DNA of 64,000 bases from Salsuginibacillus kocurii DSM 18087 (GCF_000377705.1 NZ_KB898627.1:62001-126000); one strand, 5' to 3'. Positions 50,852 through 60,710 are shown, numbered from the stretch's first letter. Made by a program: numbers and translations. The notes: generated from the letters alone by a model not told the origin.

Positions 50852-52738
50852 TTATTCAGTTACCGGTTCCTCTTCTGTTACACCGATCTCATAGAGGTAA
50901 ACCCCCGTGCCATCACCAATGGACGTGTTTGTCACCCGCTCATTCATTGCGTCAACTTGAGCACGATATACAGTTGGGAAAACAGGTACGTTTTCAGCCA
51001 TATATTCCTGCCATTCGTTGTACACTTCTTGGCGATACTCTACATCAAACGCTTCCTCGGAGAGTCCCTCTGCCAAGATTTCATCATTTTCTTCACTTAC
51101 GTAACGAGAGTAGTTGGATGGAGAGGTGCGCCCATATAGAGAACCTGGATCTGGGTCAATGCCTACCGTCCAAGCAGCTTGATACACATCAATGCTTTCT
51201 TCATCTTCTTCCACCATGTCATAGAATGCATTAAATTCATGCAAACGGCCGTCAAGAAGCTCTACGTTCAAGCCAACTTGTTCCCAGGACTGGATGTAAT
51301 ATTGAGCTACAGGTTCAGCGGTGTCGCCACCTTCCATTGATGCAAACGAGATGACGAGTTCTTCGCCCTCAGGGTCCTCCCGGAAACCATCACCGGTCAC
51401 GTCTTCGTATCCTGCTTCATCAAGAAGTTGATTAGCGCGTTCTACATCGTACTCTAAGCCAGGGTTATCTTCATCATGGAACTCAGGATGGGATGGTGGA
51501 ATTAAAGTAGTTCCGTCCCAGCGCAAACCATCATAAAAGTTCTCGCCAATTGCTTCATCATCGACTGCGTGGCCCATAGCCTGACGAAGTTCAACATCGG
51601 CCATTTTGGCATCGTCATCCATCACATTTTCACCTGCATCTGCATCCCACTCACCGAGCTTAAAGCCGATATAGGTGTAAGCACGATCAGTCGTTGCCAA
51701 GAAATCAAGATTATCGGCATCCATATGATCTACATACTGGTCAGCCGGGAAGCTAGTGGCATAATCAATGTCACCGCTGCGCAATGAGTTAGCAACAACA
51801 TTTGGATCAACAATTTGCAGGGTCACTTCTTCAAGGCCTGGTGTACCGCGCCAGTAATCATCGTTACGGCTTAACGCTACGGATTCACCTGGTACGATGT
51901 CTTCAACTTCATAAGGACCGAAGCCAATTGGATTTTGCCGTACTTCATCAGATTCTTCCATTTCATCTATAGGAATATCTTCGAAAATATGCTTAGCTAG
52001 TGGATAGTTCCAAATCCCCCCTGTAACGATAGATGGATTCGCTTCAAGGAATGTAATTTCCATTGTCTTGTCATCAATGACTTCAATGCCGGATATTTCA
52101 TCCGCTTCCCCTTCGTGATACTCCACAACACCTTCCACATTCATAATATCTTCACCATATCGCATGCCGGTATAGTCAGGGTCAGCAATGACTTCATATG
52201 CAAACTGCCAGTCTTCCGCAGTAACCGGTTCACCATCATGCCAATTTACGTCTTCGTTAATTTCAAATGTATAGGTTAAATTATCTTCTGAAACTTCATA
52301 CGTAGCTGCGCCTTCCTGGTTGTAGACAAAATCTTCATCCCACTGGAGCAATGGTTCGTCAAACCAGCTTAGAATTTGAGAATCATGCGTGCCAAAATAG
52401 AAGTTCCAATTCAAAATACCTTCAAAAGGAGAATCACTCACAATGGCCACATTCATCGAGCCATCATCTAGAATTTCATCTCCACCTTCATCTTTAATCT
52501 GATCAAAATCTTCTAAGTCGACGACTTCATCACTCTGGACATCTTCATCTACCTCAATATCGTCTTCATCATCTGCTTCTTCGCTGTCATCGTCCTCATC
52601 GTCACCTTCTTCAGCTGTTTCTTCTCCCCCGTCATCGCCTTCATCTTCGGATTCTGTAGCTTCATCTGCACATGCAGCAAGTGCAAGCATAGAAACCATG
52701 CTGGCTGTAACGACAGACCGTCGTACAAACTTTTTCAT
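50852..52738 (-). CDS. oppA: peptide ABC transporter binding lipoprotein, OppA/DppE-like, with acidic N-terminal linker, 628 aa
   Basis: A lipoprotein signal ending ALAAC (Cys23) is followed by about 60 residues of mostly Asp/Glu, then a family-5 solute-binding domain: FDEPLLQWDEDF, YTFEINEDVNWHDGEPVTAEDW, PIGFGPYEVEDIVPGES, and AWTVGIDPDPGSLYGRTSPSN. It probably captures oligopeptides or another nutrient. The acidic N-terminal linker is larger than usual. It is the last gene of the opp operon. Confidence 0.9.
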   Translation of the reverse strand: MKKFVRRSVVTASMVSMLALAACADEATESEDEGDDGGEETAEEGDDEDDDSEEADDEDDIEVDEDVQSDEVVDLEDFDQIKDEGGDEILDDGSMNVAIVSDSPFEGILNWNFYFGTHDSQILSWFDEPLLQWDEDFVYNQEGAATYEVSEDNLTYTFEINEDVNWHDGEPVTAEDWQFAYEVIADPDYTGMRYGEDIMNVEGVVEYHEGEADEISGIEVIDDKTMEITFLEANPSIVTGGIWNYPLAKHIFEDIPIDEMEESDEVRQNPIGFGPYEVEDIVPGESVALSRNDDYWRGTPGLEEVTLQIVDPNVVANSLRSGDIDYATSFPADQYVDHMDADNLDFLATTDRAYTYIGFKLGEWDADAGENVMDDDAKMADVELRQAMGHAVDDEAIGENFYDGLRWDGTTLIPPSHPEFHDEDNPGLEYDVERANQLLDEAGYEDVTGDGFREDPEGEELVISFASMEGGDTAEPVAQYYIQSWEQVGLNVELLDGRLHEFNAFYDMVEEDEESIDVYQAAWTVGIDPDPGSLYGRTSPSNYSRYVSEENDEILAEGLSEEAFDVEYRQEVYNEWQEYMAENVPVFPTVYRAQVDAMNERVTNTSIGDGTGVYLYEIGVTEEEPVTE

Positions 52739-52750
52739 CCCTTTTCCTCC

Positions 52751-53662
52751 TTAACCTCTTCTTTGTTTTGCGTCCGTCGCGCGCCGCAGCGCTTGACCGA
52801 CATTATTTATACACAACATCAATACAAGAATCAGTATTGATGCGGGTACCCATATCCACCAACGTTGTTCTAAGGTCGTTGGGTTGGTTGCATAACTGAT
52901 TAATGTGCCTAAACTCGGTGTACTCTCTGGAAAACCGAATCCTAAAAATGAGAGACCTGATTCAATTCCAATATTTGCAGCTAAGTTCAATGTCATGGTA
53001 ACAATAATGATAGAACTTAAATTTGGGATTAATTCTTTAAATATAATTTTAGTGTGTGATGAACCCAAAGTACGTGATGCTTTAATATAATCTAATTCCC
53101 GTTCTTTCAAGGCTTTCGAGCGGACAATCCTCGCGATCCCCATCCAGGCAAAGATCGACATAATCAACACAAAAGAAAAAATGGTGTACTGCGGAACAAT
53201 CACAATGAAAACGATAATAATAAGTAAATTCGGCAGCACGAAGAAAAAGTCTACGACACGCATCAGAATATTATCGATCGTTCCACCAAAGTATCCTGCA
53301 ATCACCCCAAGAGTAATACCGATAAATCCACTGATTGCCGTAACAGCAATCCCTACCGTCAATGAGTTTCGCGTACCGATAATAAGCTGGCCAAATATAT
53401 CCCGCCCCCCATAGTCAGTCCCTAACCAAAAATCAGATGATGGAGCCTCATGAATCGCAAACAAATCAACGGTTACAATTTCATCCTGGCTTAAAAACAA
53501 CGAAACTCCGTATACAAATGCCATAATCGAAACAACAAGGATGAGTGATATGAGCGCGATTTTATCACGGAGAATTTCTGTTAACAAAATCTTCCAACCT
53601 GGTGGGCTTTTCTCCATGTCCACCTTTTCGGCCAATGTTTCTGCTTGCTGTGATCCCTCCAC
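52751..53662 (-). CDS. oppC: peptide ABC transporter permease, OppC-like, 303 aa
   Basis: OppC/DppC-type permease: a cytoplasmic N-terminus of about 30 residues, TM1 (LISLILVVSIMAFVYGVSLF), a long extracytoplasmic loop ending DFWLGTDYGGRDIFGQLIIG, and ASRTLGSSHTKIIFKELIPN, the EAA loop. Six helices. GTG start with a GGGGGTG site. It is between oppB and oppA, spaced by about 20 and 12 bp. Confidence 0.92.
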   Translation of the reverse strand: MEGSQQAETLAEKVDMEKSPPGWKILLTEILRDKIALISLILVVSIMAFVYGVSLFLSQDEIVTVDLFAIHEAPSSDFWLGTDYGGRDIFGQLIIGTRNSLTVGIAVTAISGFIGITLGVIAGYFGGTIDNILMRVVDFFFVLPNLLIIIVFIVIVPQYTIFSFVLIMSIFAWMGIARIVRSKALKERELDYIKASRTLGSSHTKIIFKELIPNLSSIIIVTMTLNLAANIGIESGLSFLGFGFPESTPSLGTLISYATNPTTLEQRWWIWVPASILILVLMLCINNVGQALRRATDAKQRRG

Positions 53663-53682
53663 ATGATCACCCCCTTCGCTGT

Positions 53683-54645
53683 TTATTTAATACGGATCCT
53701 TGGGTCGACAATGCTTAAAATAATGTCTGAGAGCAGAGCTCCAATAATTGCTGCTACGCCAAATAGCAAGACTAACGCCGTTACGACACTAAAATCTCGT
53801 ATTTGAATCGATTCCAAGAACAGTTGGCCCATGCCTGGGTAACTGAATATCCTTTCTACAAAGACAGACCCACTAATCAGGGCCGCAATCTCATAGCCAA
53901 ACACGGCTGCAATCGGCAAGAGAGAATTTCGAAAAACGTGACCCGTATACACTTTTTGTTCCGGCACGCCTTTTGCCCGTGCTGTTAAGATAAATTCTTT
54001 TTGCTTCGTCTCAATTACTTCACTGCGCAAATATTGAACCGTAGTTACTGTCCCAATTAATGCAAGCGAAAGAGATGGAAGAATTAAGTGATAGACCTTA
54101 CTCCAAAAATAAGCCAAGCCGCCTCCTGTATTGGCTTCGACACTCCCCCCCGTTGGGAACCAACCAAGTTGGAAACCAAATACAAACAGCATAATTAGCG
54201 CAAAAATAAATAAGGGAGCGGCAAAGCCGATATAGGTATAACCAGTGATAATACGGTCAGCAATCGTATCATTCCAGCGACCGCTAATTAGTCCAAGCGG
54301 CAAAGCTAGTATGTAAACGAAAAATAATGACATCAGTGACAACCAAAAGGTGTTTACAAGCCTCACCCAAATAAGGTCAGATACTGGCAAAGCGTGCGCG
54401 ACTGATTGGCCAAAATCACCTTGCAAAACGCCACCAAGCCAAGAGAAATACTGTATGTACCAAGGGTCATTTAATCCAAGATCTTCACGCATGGCTTCTA
54501 ACTGGGCAGGATCCATATCCGGGTCTAACGCCATACCTGTTAATGCATCCCCCGGCATCATTTGTGCTAATATAAAGACAATTACGCTGAGCAATACGAG
54601 TTGGGGAAACATGATAATGATACGTCTGATAATAAATTTCCACAT
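53683..54645 (-). CDS. oppB: peptide ABC transporter permease, OppB-like, 320 aa
   Basis: OppB/DppB-type permease. It begins MWKFIIRRIIIMFPQLVLLS and contains ARAKGVPEQKVYTGHVFRNSLLP (the EAA loop) and SGSVFVERIFSYPGMGQLF near the C-terminus, both highly conserved. Six helices. It pairs with OppC to form the channel. An AGGTGA site precedes the ATG, 19 bp after the oppF stop. Confidence 0.93.
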   Translation of the reverse strand: MWKFIIRRIIIMFPQLVLLSVIVFILAQMMPGDALTGMALDPDMDPAQLEAMREDLGLNDPWYIQYFSWLGGVLQGDFGQSVAHALPVSDLIWVRLVNTFWLSLMSLFFVYILALPLGLISGRWNDTIADRIITGYTYIGFAAPLFIFALIMLFVFGFQLGWFPTGGSVEANTGGGLAYFWSKVYHLILPSLSLALIGTVTTVQYLRSEVIETKQKEFILTARAKGVPEQKVYTGHVFRNSLLPIAAVFGYEIAALISGSVFVERIFSYPGMGQLFLESIQIRDFSVVTALVLLFGVAAIIGALLSDIILSIVDPRIRIK

Positions 54646-54664
54646 TTCACATTCACCTGCCTCT

Positions 54665-55591
54665 CTAGGGTAAAGCTACGTAGTGCGTGTCAGTGACTGG
54701 CTTCAAGTCAAATACGCTACCATTTTCATCAAAATAGTTATGCTCTGTCTCTTTGTATTCTTCTTTCACTTGCCGGCGAAAAGCAGCCTGTTCTTTCCGG
54801 TTTTCAGGATCGATATCGGGAATGGCTGCTACTAATCGTTTCGTGTATATATGCTGTGGATTTTCATACACATCTTCAGCTGTGCCTTCTTCCACAAACC
54901 GACCATTATACATAATCCCAATACGGTCACACATGTGGCGAACTACTCCGAGGTCGTGACTGATAAAAATAAAAGTGAGGTTCAAATCTTTTTGGATTTT
55001 TTTCATAAAATTAAGCACCTGAGCTTGTACAGAAACATCGAGCGCAGAGACTGGTTCATCTGCAATGATAAGTTTAGGGTTAAGGGCGAGAGCCCGAGCA
55101 ACGCCAAGCCGCTGCTTTTGCCCACCTGAAAATTCGTGTGGATATTTATAGGTCACTTCTGGACTGAGTCCTACAATTTCTAATAGCTCTTGCACTCTTT
55201 TCAATTCTTCCTCTTTCGACCGATTTTCAAAGTTTCGAATCGGTTCAGCAATTAAATCTTTCACTCTCTTTTTAGGGTTGAGCGATGAATAAGGGTCCTG
55301 GAAAACCATTTGAATATCTTTATAATATTCCTTCCGGTCCCGGTACCGAAGTTCACTTAAGTTCTGACCTTCAAAGGTAATTTCACCTTCTGTGATTTCT
55401 TCAAGACCAATAATAGAGCGGCCGGTTGTCGATTTGCCCGACCCGGATTCTCCTACTAACCCATATGTCTCACCTCGTTGTAATTCCAGAGAAAGACCAT
55501 CTACAGCCCGAACCACATCAATTTTTCGCCGAAACAGGCCACCGCGTATCGGATAATGAACTTTTAAATTATTAATAGTTAGTATCGACAT
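54665..55591 (-). CDS. oppF: peptide ABC transporter ATPase, OppF-like, 308 aa
   Basis: ATPase subunit: [13 protein letters not shown] (Walker A), [15 protein letters not shown] (Q-loop), [17 protein letters not shown] (signature), [14 protein letters not shown] (Walker B), then the oligopeptide-transporter C-terminal extension [11 protein letters not shown]. The start [15 protein letters not shown] has GAGGAGG nine bases upstream and overlaps oppD by 20 bp; an in-frame 60-residue extension lies inside oppD and is rejected. Confidence 0.93.
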   Translation of the reverse strand: MSILTINNLKVHYPIRGGLFRRKIDVVRAVDGLSLELQRGETYGLVGESGSGKSTTGRSIIGLEEITEGEITFEGQNLSELRYRDRKEYYKDIQMVFQDPYSSLNPKKRVKDLIAEPIRNFENRSKEEELKRVQELLEIVGLSPEVTYKYPHEFSGGQKQRLGVARALALNPKLIIADEPVSALDVSVQAQVLNFMKKIQKDLNLTFIFISHDLGVVRHMCDRIGIMYNGRFVEEGTAEDVYENPQHIYTKRLVAAIPDIDPENRKEQAAFRRQVKEEYKETEHNYFDENGSVFDLKPVTDTHYVALP

Positions 55592-56597
55592 GGGCGAGCT
55601 CCTCCTCTTCTTCTGGAAAATAAAAGTGCTTATAACATGTACAGCGTACATAGTGGCCGTTTTCCACTTCACGAAGCTCTGGGTGTTCTTCATGGACATT
55701 ATCTTCCATCCAAGGAATACGATCTTTAAACCTGCAGCCTTGTCGCGGCATTTTTGGTAAAGAGGGGACAACCCCTTCGATCACATGGAGCATCTCTTTT
55801 TCATCTTTTACAGAAGGCACCGAGCTAAGCAGTGATCTCGTATAGGGATGAAGCGGATTTCTGAATAATGAAAAAACATCTGCTAATTCTACGATCTGAC
55901 CTGCGTACATGACAGCCACCCGGTCAGCCATTTCAGCTACTACCCCAAGGTCGTGCGTAATTAATATAATGCCAGCATCTTTTTCTTCTTTCAGTTCATT
56001 TAATAGATCCAGAATTTGCGACTGTATCGTAGCATCCAAAGCCGTCGTTGGCTCATCAGCAATAAGCAGCGCCGGATCACAAGCGATTGCAATGGCAATT
56101 ACTACGCGCTGTCGCATCCCGCCCGAAAGTTCATGCGGAAATTGCTGGTGAACATTTTCTGCCCGCGGGATTCCTACTTCCTTCAAGAGATGAATCGATC
56201 GCTCGTATTTTTCTTTCGCAGTCAGCTTCGTATGTAAGTTTAGTGTTTCTACAATTTGATCCCCAATCGTTTTAAGAGGATTTAATGCCGTCAATGGATC
56301 CTGAAAAATCATACCGATATCTTTTCCACGAATTTGATTTAACTTTCCAGTGGATACGCTTGTTAAATCAGTGCCATTTAAATAAATCTCGCCTTCAAGA
56401 TTCGTTTTAAACCTGTCATGGAGGCCTAAAATAGAAAAGGCGAGAGCACTTTTCCCAGAACCAGATTCCCCTACAATAGCCACTACTTCATTGTTGTTCA
56501 CTGTGAGCGTTACCCCGTCAACAGCTGCATAATAGTCATCACCGATTCGAAAGGAAGTTTTTACATTTGTCGCAGATAACAATGCATTTTCAGTCAT
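55572..56597 (-). CDS. oppD: peptide ABC transporter ATPase, OppD-like, 341 aa
   Basis: ATPase subunit: [61 protein letters not shown]. The C-terminal extension ends with the Cys-containing CRFKDRIP and YVRCTCYKHF motifs, which bind an iron-sulfur cluster in OppD-type proteins. Start MTENALLSATN has an AGAGGTG site; earlier in-frame ATGs abut or precede it. It is the first transporter gene of the operon, after the Lrp-type regulator. Confidence 0.92.
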   Translation of the reverse strand: MTENALLSATNVKTSFRIGDDYYAAVDGVTLTVNNNEVVAIVGESGSGKSALAFSILGLHDRFKTNLEGEIYLNGTDLTSVSTGKLNQIRGKDIGMIFQDPLTALNPLKTIGDQIVETLNLHTKLTAKEKYERSIHLLKEVGIPRAENVHQQFPHELSGGMRQRVVIAIAIACDPALLIADEPTTALDATIQSQILDLLNELKEEKDAGIILITHDLGVVAEMADRVAVMYAGQIVELADVFSLFRNPLHPYTRSLLSSVPSVKDEKEMLHVIEGVVPSLPKMPRQGCRFKDRIPWMEDNVHEEHPELREVENGHYVRCTCYKHFYFPEEEEELAHVDTNY

Positions 56598-56655
56598 AGA
56601 CATCACCTCTTTGCTCTCAAGTTGATACTTCATTTTTGCCCTCTTATTCTACTAA

Positions 56656-57096
56656 TTAACTAAACGAATCTTTGTATTGCTTAAGTTCTACATTTAGGTC
56701 AACATGCTGTATGCTCTTTATTTTTGCAAGGTCTTCATTTACAAAAAGTATTAATTTATCATAATTTTGAAAATACGCTTGCAGCATCAAGTCATATTGG
56801 CCCGAAAAAGCACCAATAAATCGGATTTCAGAATATTTAGCTAGTTTTGCAGCTACGCTATCCTGTTCACCGAGAGCTATTGAAAGCCCAATAATCACTT
56901 GCACCTCAAGTCCAATTTTATTAGGGTTAGTATGAACCATATATTCAAATACACCTTCGTCTAACATGCGATTCACACGGCTTCGAACCATACCTTCACT
57001 AACATCCAGGCATCTTGCAATGTCACTATAGGATCGTTTTCTTTGCTTTTGCAAATGCCCGAGGATTAAAAAGTCAATTTGATCTATCGATTTCAT
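56656..57096 (-). CDS. Lrp/AsnC family transcriptional regulator, 146 aa
   Basis: N-terminal helix-turn-helix (IDFLILGHLQKQRKRSYSDI, CLDVSEGMVRSRVNRML) and C-terminal RAM/AsnC ligand domain (VQVIIGLSIALGEQDSVAAKL, GAFSGQYDLMLQAYFQNYDK). It lies 59 bp before oppD on the same strand, so it likely controls or leads the opp operon. A CATCCTCC-complement (GGAGGATG) site precedes the ATG. The effector is unknown. Confidence 0.9.
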   Translation of the reverse strand: MKSIDQIDFLILGHLQKQRKRSYSDIARCLDVSEGMVRSRVNRMLDEGVFEYMVHTNPNKIGLEVQVIIGLSIALGEQDSVAAKLAKYSEIRFIGAFSGQYDLMLQAYFQNYDKLILFVNEDLAKIKSIQHVDLNVELKQYKDSFS

Positions 57097-57379
57097 TCAT
57101 CCTCCTGCGAGCATCCATTCGTTCTACGAATGACGCAGTTTTTTTCAAAATGCATAATAAGATTCGTAATAATTCCTACTTTTTCCTGAGAAAATTTTTA
57201 AAATATTTGAACACAGTGTAGTAAACTTCAAACTCTTTCGCAATACTAATTTTTAAACTTTTTTATATTTCTTTGACATATTTTCTAACTCTCTTCCAAA
57301 AAATGCCGTGAAACCAACTGTTTCATAATTCAAATTTCCGGCCGGATTTTTTAAATTTTTCCTTATATTTTTATGTTGT

Positions 57380-57643
57380 GAATCAATTTCATAATGGTGT
57401 TTTAGGAGCAATAAACGAATGATATCTATTTATTTTTTATTTAATATACGGAATTTCAAAAGTGACTGAAACGTAAGACGGCGACTCACAGAGGATAAAG
57501 CGCAGTCTGAAGATCCACTTTTTCGATGGTTTTACTTTCGAAAAAGGTAGCTGAAGACAAGCCCCCGGGAAAGGTCCGTCTGAAGTGAAGGTCACATTCA
57601 TTAGTCGGATTTTAAAACTTATTTTGAATTACGAAATTCATTC
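57380..57643 (+). mobile_element. MITE-like element, copy C (264 bp)
   Basis: Left end GAATCAATTTCATAATGG; right end, in complement, GAATGAATTTCGTAATTC. The internal sequence is almost the same as copy B, with nested pairs GTGAC/GTCAC, AGACGG/CCGTCT and CTTTTTCGA/TCGAAAAAG. The immediate flanks share TGT on each side (weak duplication). It is located in the 57097-57759 intergenic gap, upstream of the second aldehyde dehydrogenase. Confidence 0.77.
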
Positions 57644-57759
57644 TGTAATTTAAATTTAACTTCATTTTTTCATTTGTATAGTACTTTTGTTCTATGATCA
57701 CTTATTTGATTGAATGTAACTTTCAACATTCTTGTTCGAAATTGCAACTATGGAATTTA

Positions 57760-57800
57760 TTGAAAATAATGAATTATATGGTATATTGTAAGCGGTTACT
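57760..57800 (+). promoter_or_regulatory. promoter with overlapping cre-like site for the aldehyde dehydrogenase
   Basis: TTGAAA (57760-57765) and TATATT (57782-57787) are 16 bp apart. TGTAAGCGGTTACT (57787-57800) matches the CcpA cre consensus TGWAARCGYTWNCW at 13 of 14 positions and covers the start site. Repression by CcpA in sugar-rich conditions is a reasonable inference. Confidence 0.7.
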
Positions 57801-57853
57801 AAATTATGTAGCTCTACTTTATAAGCAGAGCTAAATCAATAGGAGGAATTGTT

Positions 57854-59374
57854 ATGAAATATGCTGCACCCAACACATCCGAAAGTTTAGTTCATTTTAA
57901 AAACCGTTATGATAACTACATAAACGGAGAATGGGTGGCCCCAGCTAGCGGTGAATATTTCACTAATACAACATCCGTAACCGGAGAAGCAATTTGTGAA
58001 CTAGCCCGCTCTACCTCTGTTGATGTTGAAAATGCACTTGAAGCTGCACACCAAGCAAAAAGCGCATGGCAACAAACTTCTGTCGCTGAACGAGCCAATA
58101 TATTAAACAAAATAGCAGATCGAATGGAAGAAAACACCGAAAAATTGGCAGTTGCTGAAACATGGGAAAATGGTAAACCTGTGCGTGAAACGCTTGCTGC
58201 AGATATTCCATTGGCCATTGATCATTTTAGATATTTTGCAGCAGCGATTCGCAGTCAAGAAGGCGGACTAAGTCAAATTAATGAAGATACGGTTGCTTAT
58301 CATTTTCATGAACCATTAGGCGTGGTTGGTCAAATTATCCCGTGGAATTTCCCATTGTTGATGGCTTGTTGGAAAATAGCTCCTGCTCTCGCAGCTGGTA
58401 ATACAATCGTATTAAAGCCGGCCGAACAAACCCCCTCTTCGATCTTTATTTTACTTGAGCTAATCGAAGATTTACTTCCCGCTGGTGTCTTAAATATTGT
58501 AAGTGGTTTTGGAGTGGAAGCAGGCAAACCGTTAGCCTCTAGTTCCAACGTCGATAAAGTAGCTTTCACTGGTGAAACAACCACCGGGCGTTTGATTATG
58601 CAATATGCATCGGAGAACATTATTCCAGTTACACTGGAGCTGGGAGGAAAATCTCCGAATCTCTTTTTTGAAGATGTTATGGATGCTGATGATGACTTTC
58701 TCGATAAAGCAATCGAAGGATTTGTCATGTTCGCCTTGAATCAAGGTGAAGTATGTACCTGCCCATCACGTGCCCTTATTCAAGAATCGATTTATGATCA
58801 ATTTATGGAAAAAGCACTCGAACGAGTAAAGCAGATTAAAGTTGGAGACCCACTTGATACAGAAACAATGATGGGAGCGCAAGCCTCAAAAGAACAGCTT
58901 GATAAAATTGTTTCGTACCTTGATATTGGTAAGCAGGAAGGAGCAGAAGTATTAGCAGGCGGAAATCAAATGAAACTAGAGGGCGCACTTGGAGGCGGTT
59001 ATTATGTCGAACCGACTGTGTTTAAAGGGCATAACGATATGCGTATCTTCCAGGAAGAAATTTTCGGGCCTGTCGTTTCAGTAACTACCTTTAAAGATAA
59101 AGAGGAAGCACTTCAAATTGCCAATGATACTCTATATGGACTAGGTGCAGGAGTATGGTCAAGAAACATTAACACAGCCTACCGTTTCGGTCGAGCCATT
59201 CAAGCTGGCAGAGTGTGGACGAATTGTTATCATGACTATCCGGCCCATGCAGCATTTGGCGGCTACAAAAAATCTGGCATTGGTCGGGAAAACCATCTCA
59301 TGATGCTCGGACACTATCAACAAACCAAAAACCTCCTCGTCAGCTACGGGGAACAAAAACTAGGCTTATTTTAA
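57854..59374 (+). CDS. aldehyde dehydrogenase, acetaldehyde/AldB-ExaC type, 506 aa
   Basis: ALDH with [56 protein letters not shown] (Glu) and [15 protein letters not shown], where the catalytic region has the CTCPSR form typical of AldB/ExaC-like acetaldehyde dehydrogenases. It ends [13 protein letters not shown]. It probably oxidises acetaldehyde or other short-chain aldehydes to acids. GGAGGA precedes the ATG. It is followed by a DUF779 gene in the same unit; a cre site covers the promoter. Confidence 0.93.
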   Translation: MKYAAPNTSESLVHFKNRYDNYINGEWVAPASGEYFTNTTSVTGEAICELARSTSVDVENALEAAHQAKSAWQQTSVAERANILNKIADRMEENTEKLAVAETWENGKPVRETLAADIPLAIDHFRYFAAAIRSQEGGLSQINEDTVAYHFHEPLGVVGQIIPWNFPLLMACWKIAPALAAGNTIVLKPAEQTPSSIFILLELIEDLLPAGVLNIVSGFGVEAGKPLASSSNVDKVAFTGETTTGRLIMQYASENIIPVTLELGGKSPNLFFEDVMDADDDFLDKAIEGFVMFALNQGEVCTCPSRALIQESIYDQFMEKALERVKQIKVGDPLDTETMMGAQASKEQLDKIVSYLDIGKQEGAEVLAGGNQMKLEGALGGGYYVEPTVFKGHNDMRIFQEEIFGPVVSVTTFKDKEEALQIANDTLYGLGAGVWSRNINTAYRFGRAIQAGRVWTNCYHDYPAHAAFGGYKKSGIGRENHLMMLGHYQQTKNLLVSYGEQKLGLF

Positions 59375-59441
59375 AGGCGCTGGTAAACAAGGAGGGAACG
59401 ATCGACAGTCGTTCCAGCGATGATTAAAAGGAGGGCTTCAA

Positions 59442-59801
59442 GTGACTGAACGGGTAACGGCGACAGATGATGCTCTCGCTCTTATAGAAAAATTAACGAA
59501 ACGTCACGGTCCATTAATGTTTCACCAATCTGGCGGCTGTTGTGACGGCAGCTCCCCGATGTGCTATCCAGAAGGAGAATTACGTACCGGTGATAGTGAT
59601 GTCTACCTCGGTGATCTTGGAGGGGCCCCCTTCTATATCTCAAAAGACCAATATGAATACTGGAAACATACCCAACTTATCATTGATGTCGTAGAAGGTC
59701 GTGGAGGTATGTTTTCATTAGAAGGTCCAGAAGGCGTACGATTTCTTACTCGGTCCCGTGTCTTCACAGAAAAGGAACTGGCAGAGTTAGAAAACTCCTA
59801 A
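59442..59801 (+). CDS. DUF779 protein, aldehyde dehydrogenase partner, 119 aa
   Basis: DUF779 family: MFHQSGGCCDGSSPMCYPEG with the Cys cluster, GDSDVYLGDLGGAPFYISKDQYEYWKH, and DVVEGRGGMFSLEGPEGVRF. It is very often next to acetaldehyde/alcohol dehydrogenases and may be a maturation or redox partner; function not established. GTG start with AGGAGG seven bases upstream. It is 67 bp after the dehydrogenase, and the pair ends in a strong terminator. Confidence 0.9.
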   Translation: MTERVTATDDALALIEKLTKRHGPLMFHQSGGCCDGSSPMCYPEGELRTGDSDVYLGDLGGAPFYISKDQYEYWKHTQLIIDVVEGRGGMFSLEGPEGVRFLTRSRVFTEKELAELENS

Positions 59802-59866
59802 CCGCCAGATTGACAGATTGAATTGATAATCAGGAATAGCTTATAAGCCATTTATCCGTAAACAAT

Positions 59867-59907
59867 AAAAACCTGATCATGTGCTTTAGAGCCATGATCA
59901 GGTTTTA
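59867..59907 (+). terminator. terminator of the aldehyde dehydrogenase-DUF779 operon
   Basis: The stem AAAACCTGATCATG/CATGATCAGGTTTT has an 11-base loop, about 65 bp beyond the stop. Confidence 0.88.
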
Positions 59908-60068
59908 TATGTAAGAAGTTTTGGCTATGCAAGTGTTGCTTTGGTTCATGCCTCATACTTAGGCTTTTATTATAGTTGAATATCAAGATGAAATCAGCTC
60001 TCCGGCCTATTATTCGGCGTGATTTCATCAACTACTTCCATCCAGTTGTTCTCGCTAACTGGTCCACG

Positions 60069-60710
60069 TTATTCTTCTTCTTGTTGATTCGTTTTTTCGT
60101 TAGAACGATTCGCGTTTCTCCCAAAGCGCCGCTCTCTTCTAAATTCCTCCATCATATCAAAGATCTCTTCTGTACGGAAAACAGTAATCAGTTCTTGCAA
60201 GAAATGGTAATATTCTCTGGCATGCTGTAGTTTCTCCAGATCATCTTCGACAGCCGGACGTAGATCTTCAGGCAAGTTCGGATCTTCTAACAGTTTGTGA
60301 AAATAAGGTTCAGCATCTTTAATGGCATCGAGATTTATATCTAACTCATATTCCCACCGCTTTGTGAAAAAGGAAATGAAAGTTTTAAAAAAGTCTGTCT
60401 CAGCCTTGTACAAATCCTTTCGTTGCTTCTTTCGATAAACTCTTTTCACCATTTTACTTTCAAGAAGCCGTTTTACCCCAGTACTCATTGCTGCCTTGCT
60501 CATATCCAGTTCTTCGCGCAAATCATCTAAGGTTGAAGGATTTTCATGAAAATACATCGATCCATATATTCTACCGACGGAAGGCGGCGCTCCGTATAAG
60601 TCCATGGTTTCTGCTATTGCATTCGTTACAATAGATCGCAACTCGCTAATATGCTCTTTGTATTCCTCATATACCTCCTGGTCTTCGCGTTCATTATCGC
60701 GTGCAGACAT
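60069..60710 (-). CDS. gbsR: GbsR-type MarR-like regulator, 213 aa
   Basis: A GbsR/CudC family repressor: MDLYGAPPSVGRIYGSMYF, STLDDLREELDMSKAAMSTGVKRLLESKMVKRVYRKKQRKDLY (winged helix), then a long helical C-terminal half. In Bacillus, GbsR senses choline and represses choline uptake and glycine betaine synthesis. No gbsAB or opuB is adjacent here; the nearest dehydrogenase is of acetaldehyde type. The C-terminal 25 residues (RERRFGRNANRSNEK...) are a charged extension. A GGGGTG site precedes the ATG. Confidence 0.85.
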   Translation of the reverse strand: MSARDNEREDQEVYEEYKEHISELRSIVTNAIAETMDLYGAPPSVGRIYGSMYFHENPSTLDDLREELDMSKAAMSTGVKRLLESKMVKRVYRKKQRKDLYKAETDFFKTFISFFTKRWEYELDINLDAIKDAEPYFHKLLEDPNLPEDLRPAVEDDLEKLQHAREYYHFLQELITVFRTEEIFDMMEEFRRERRFGRNANRSNEKTNQQEEE

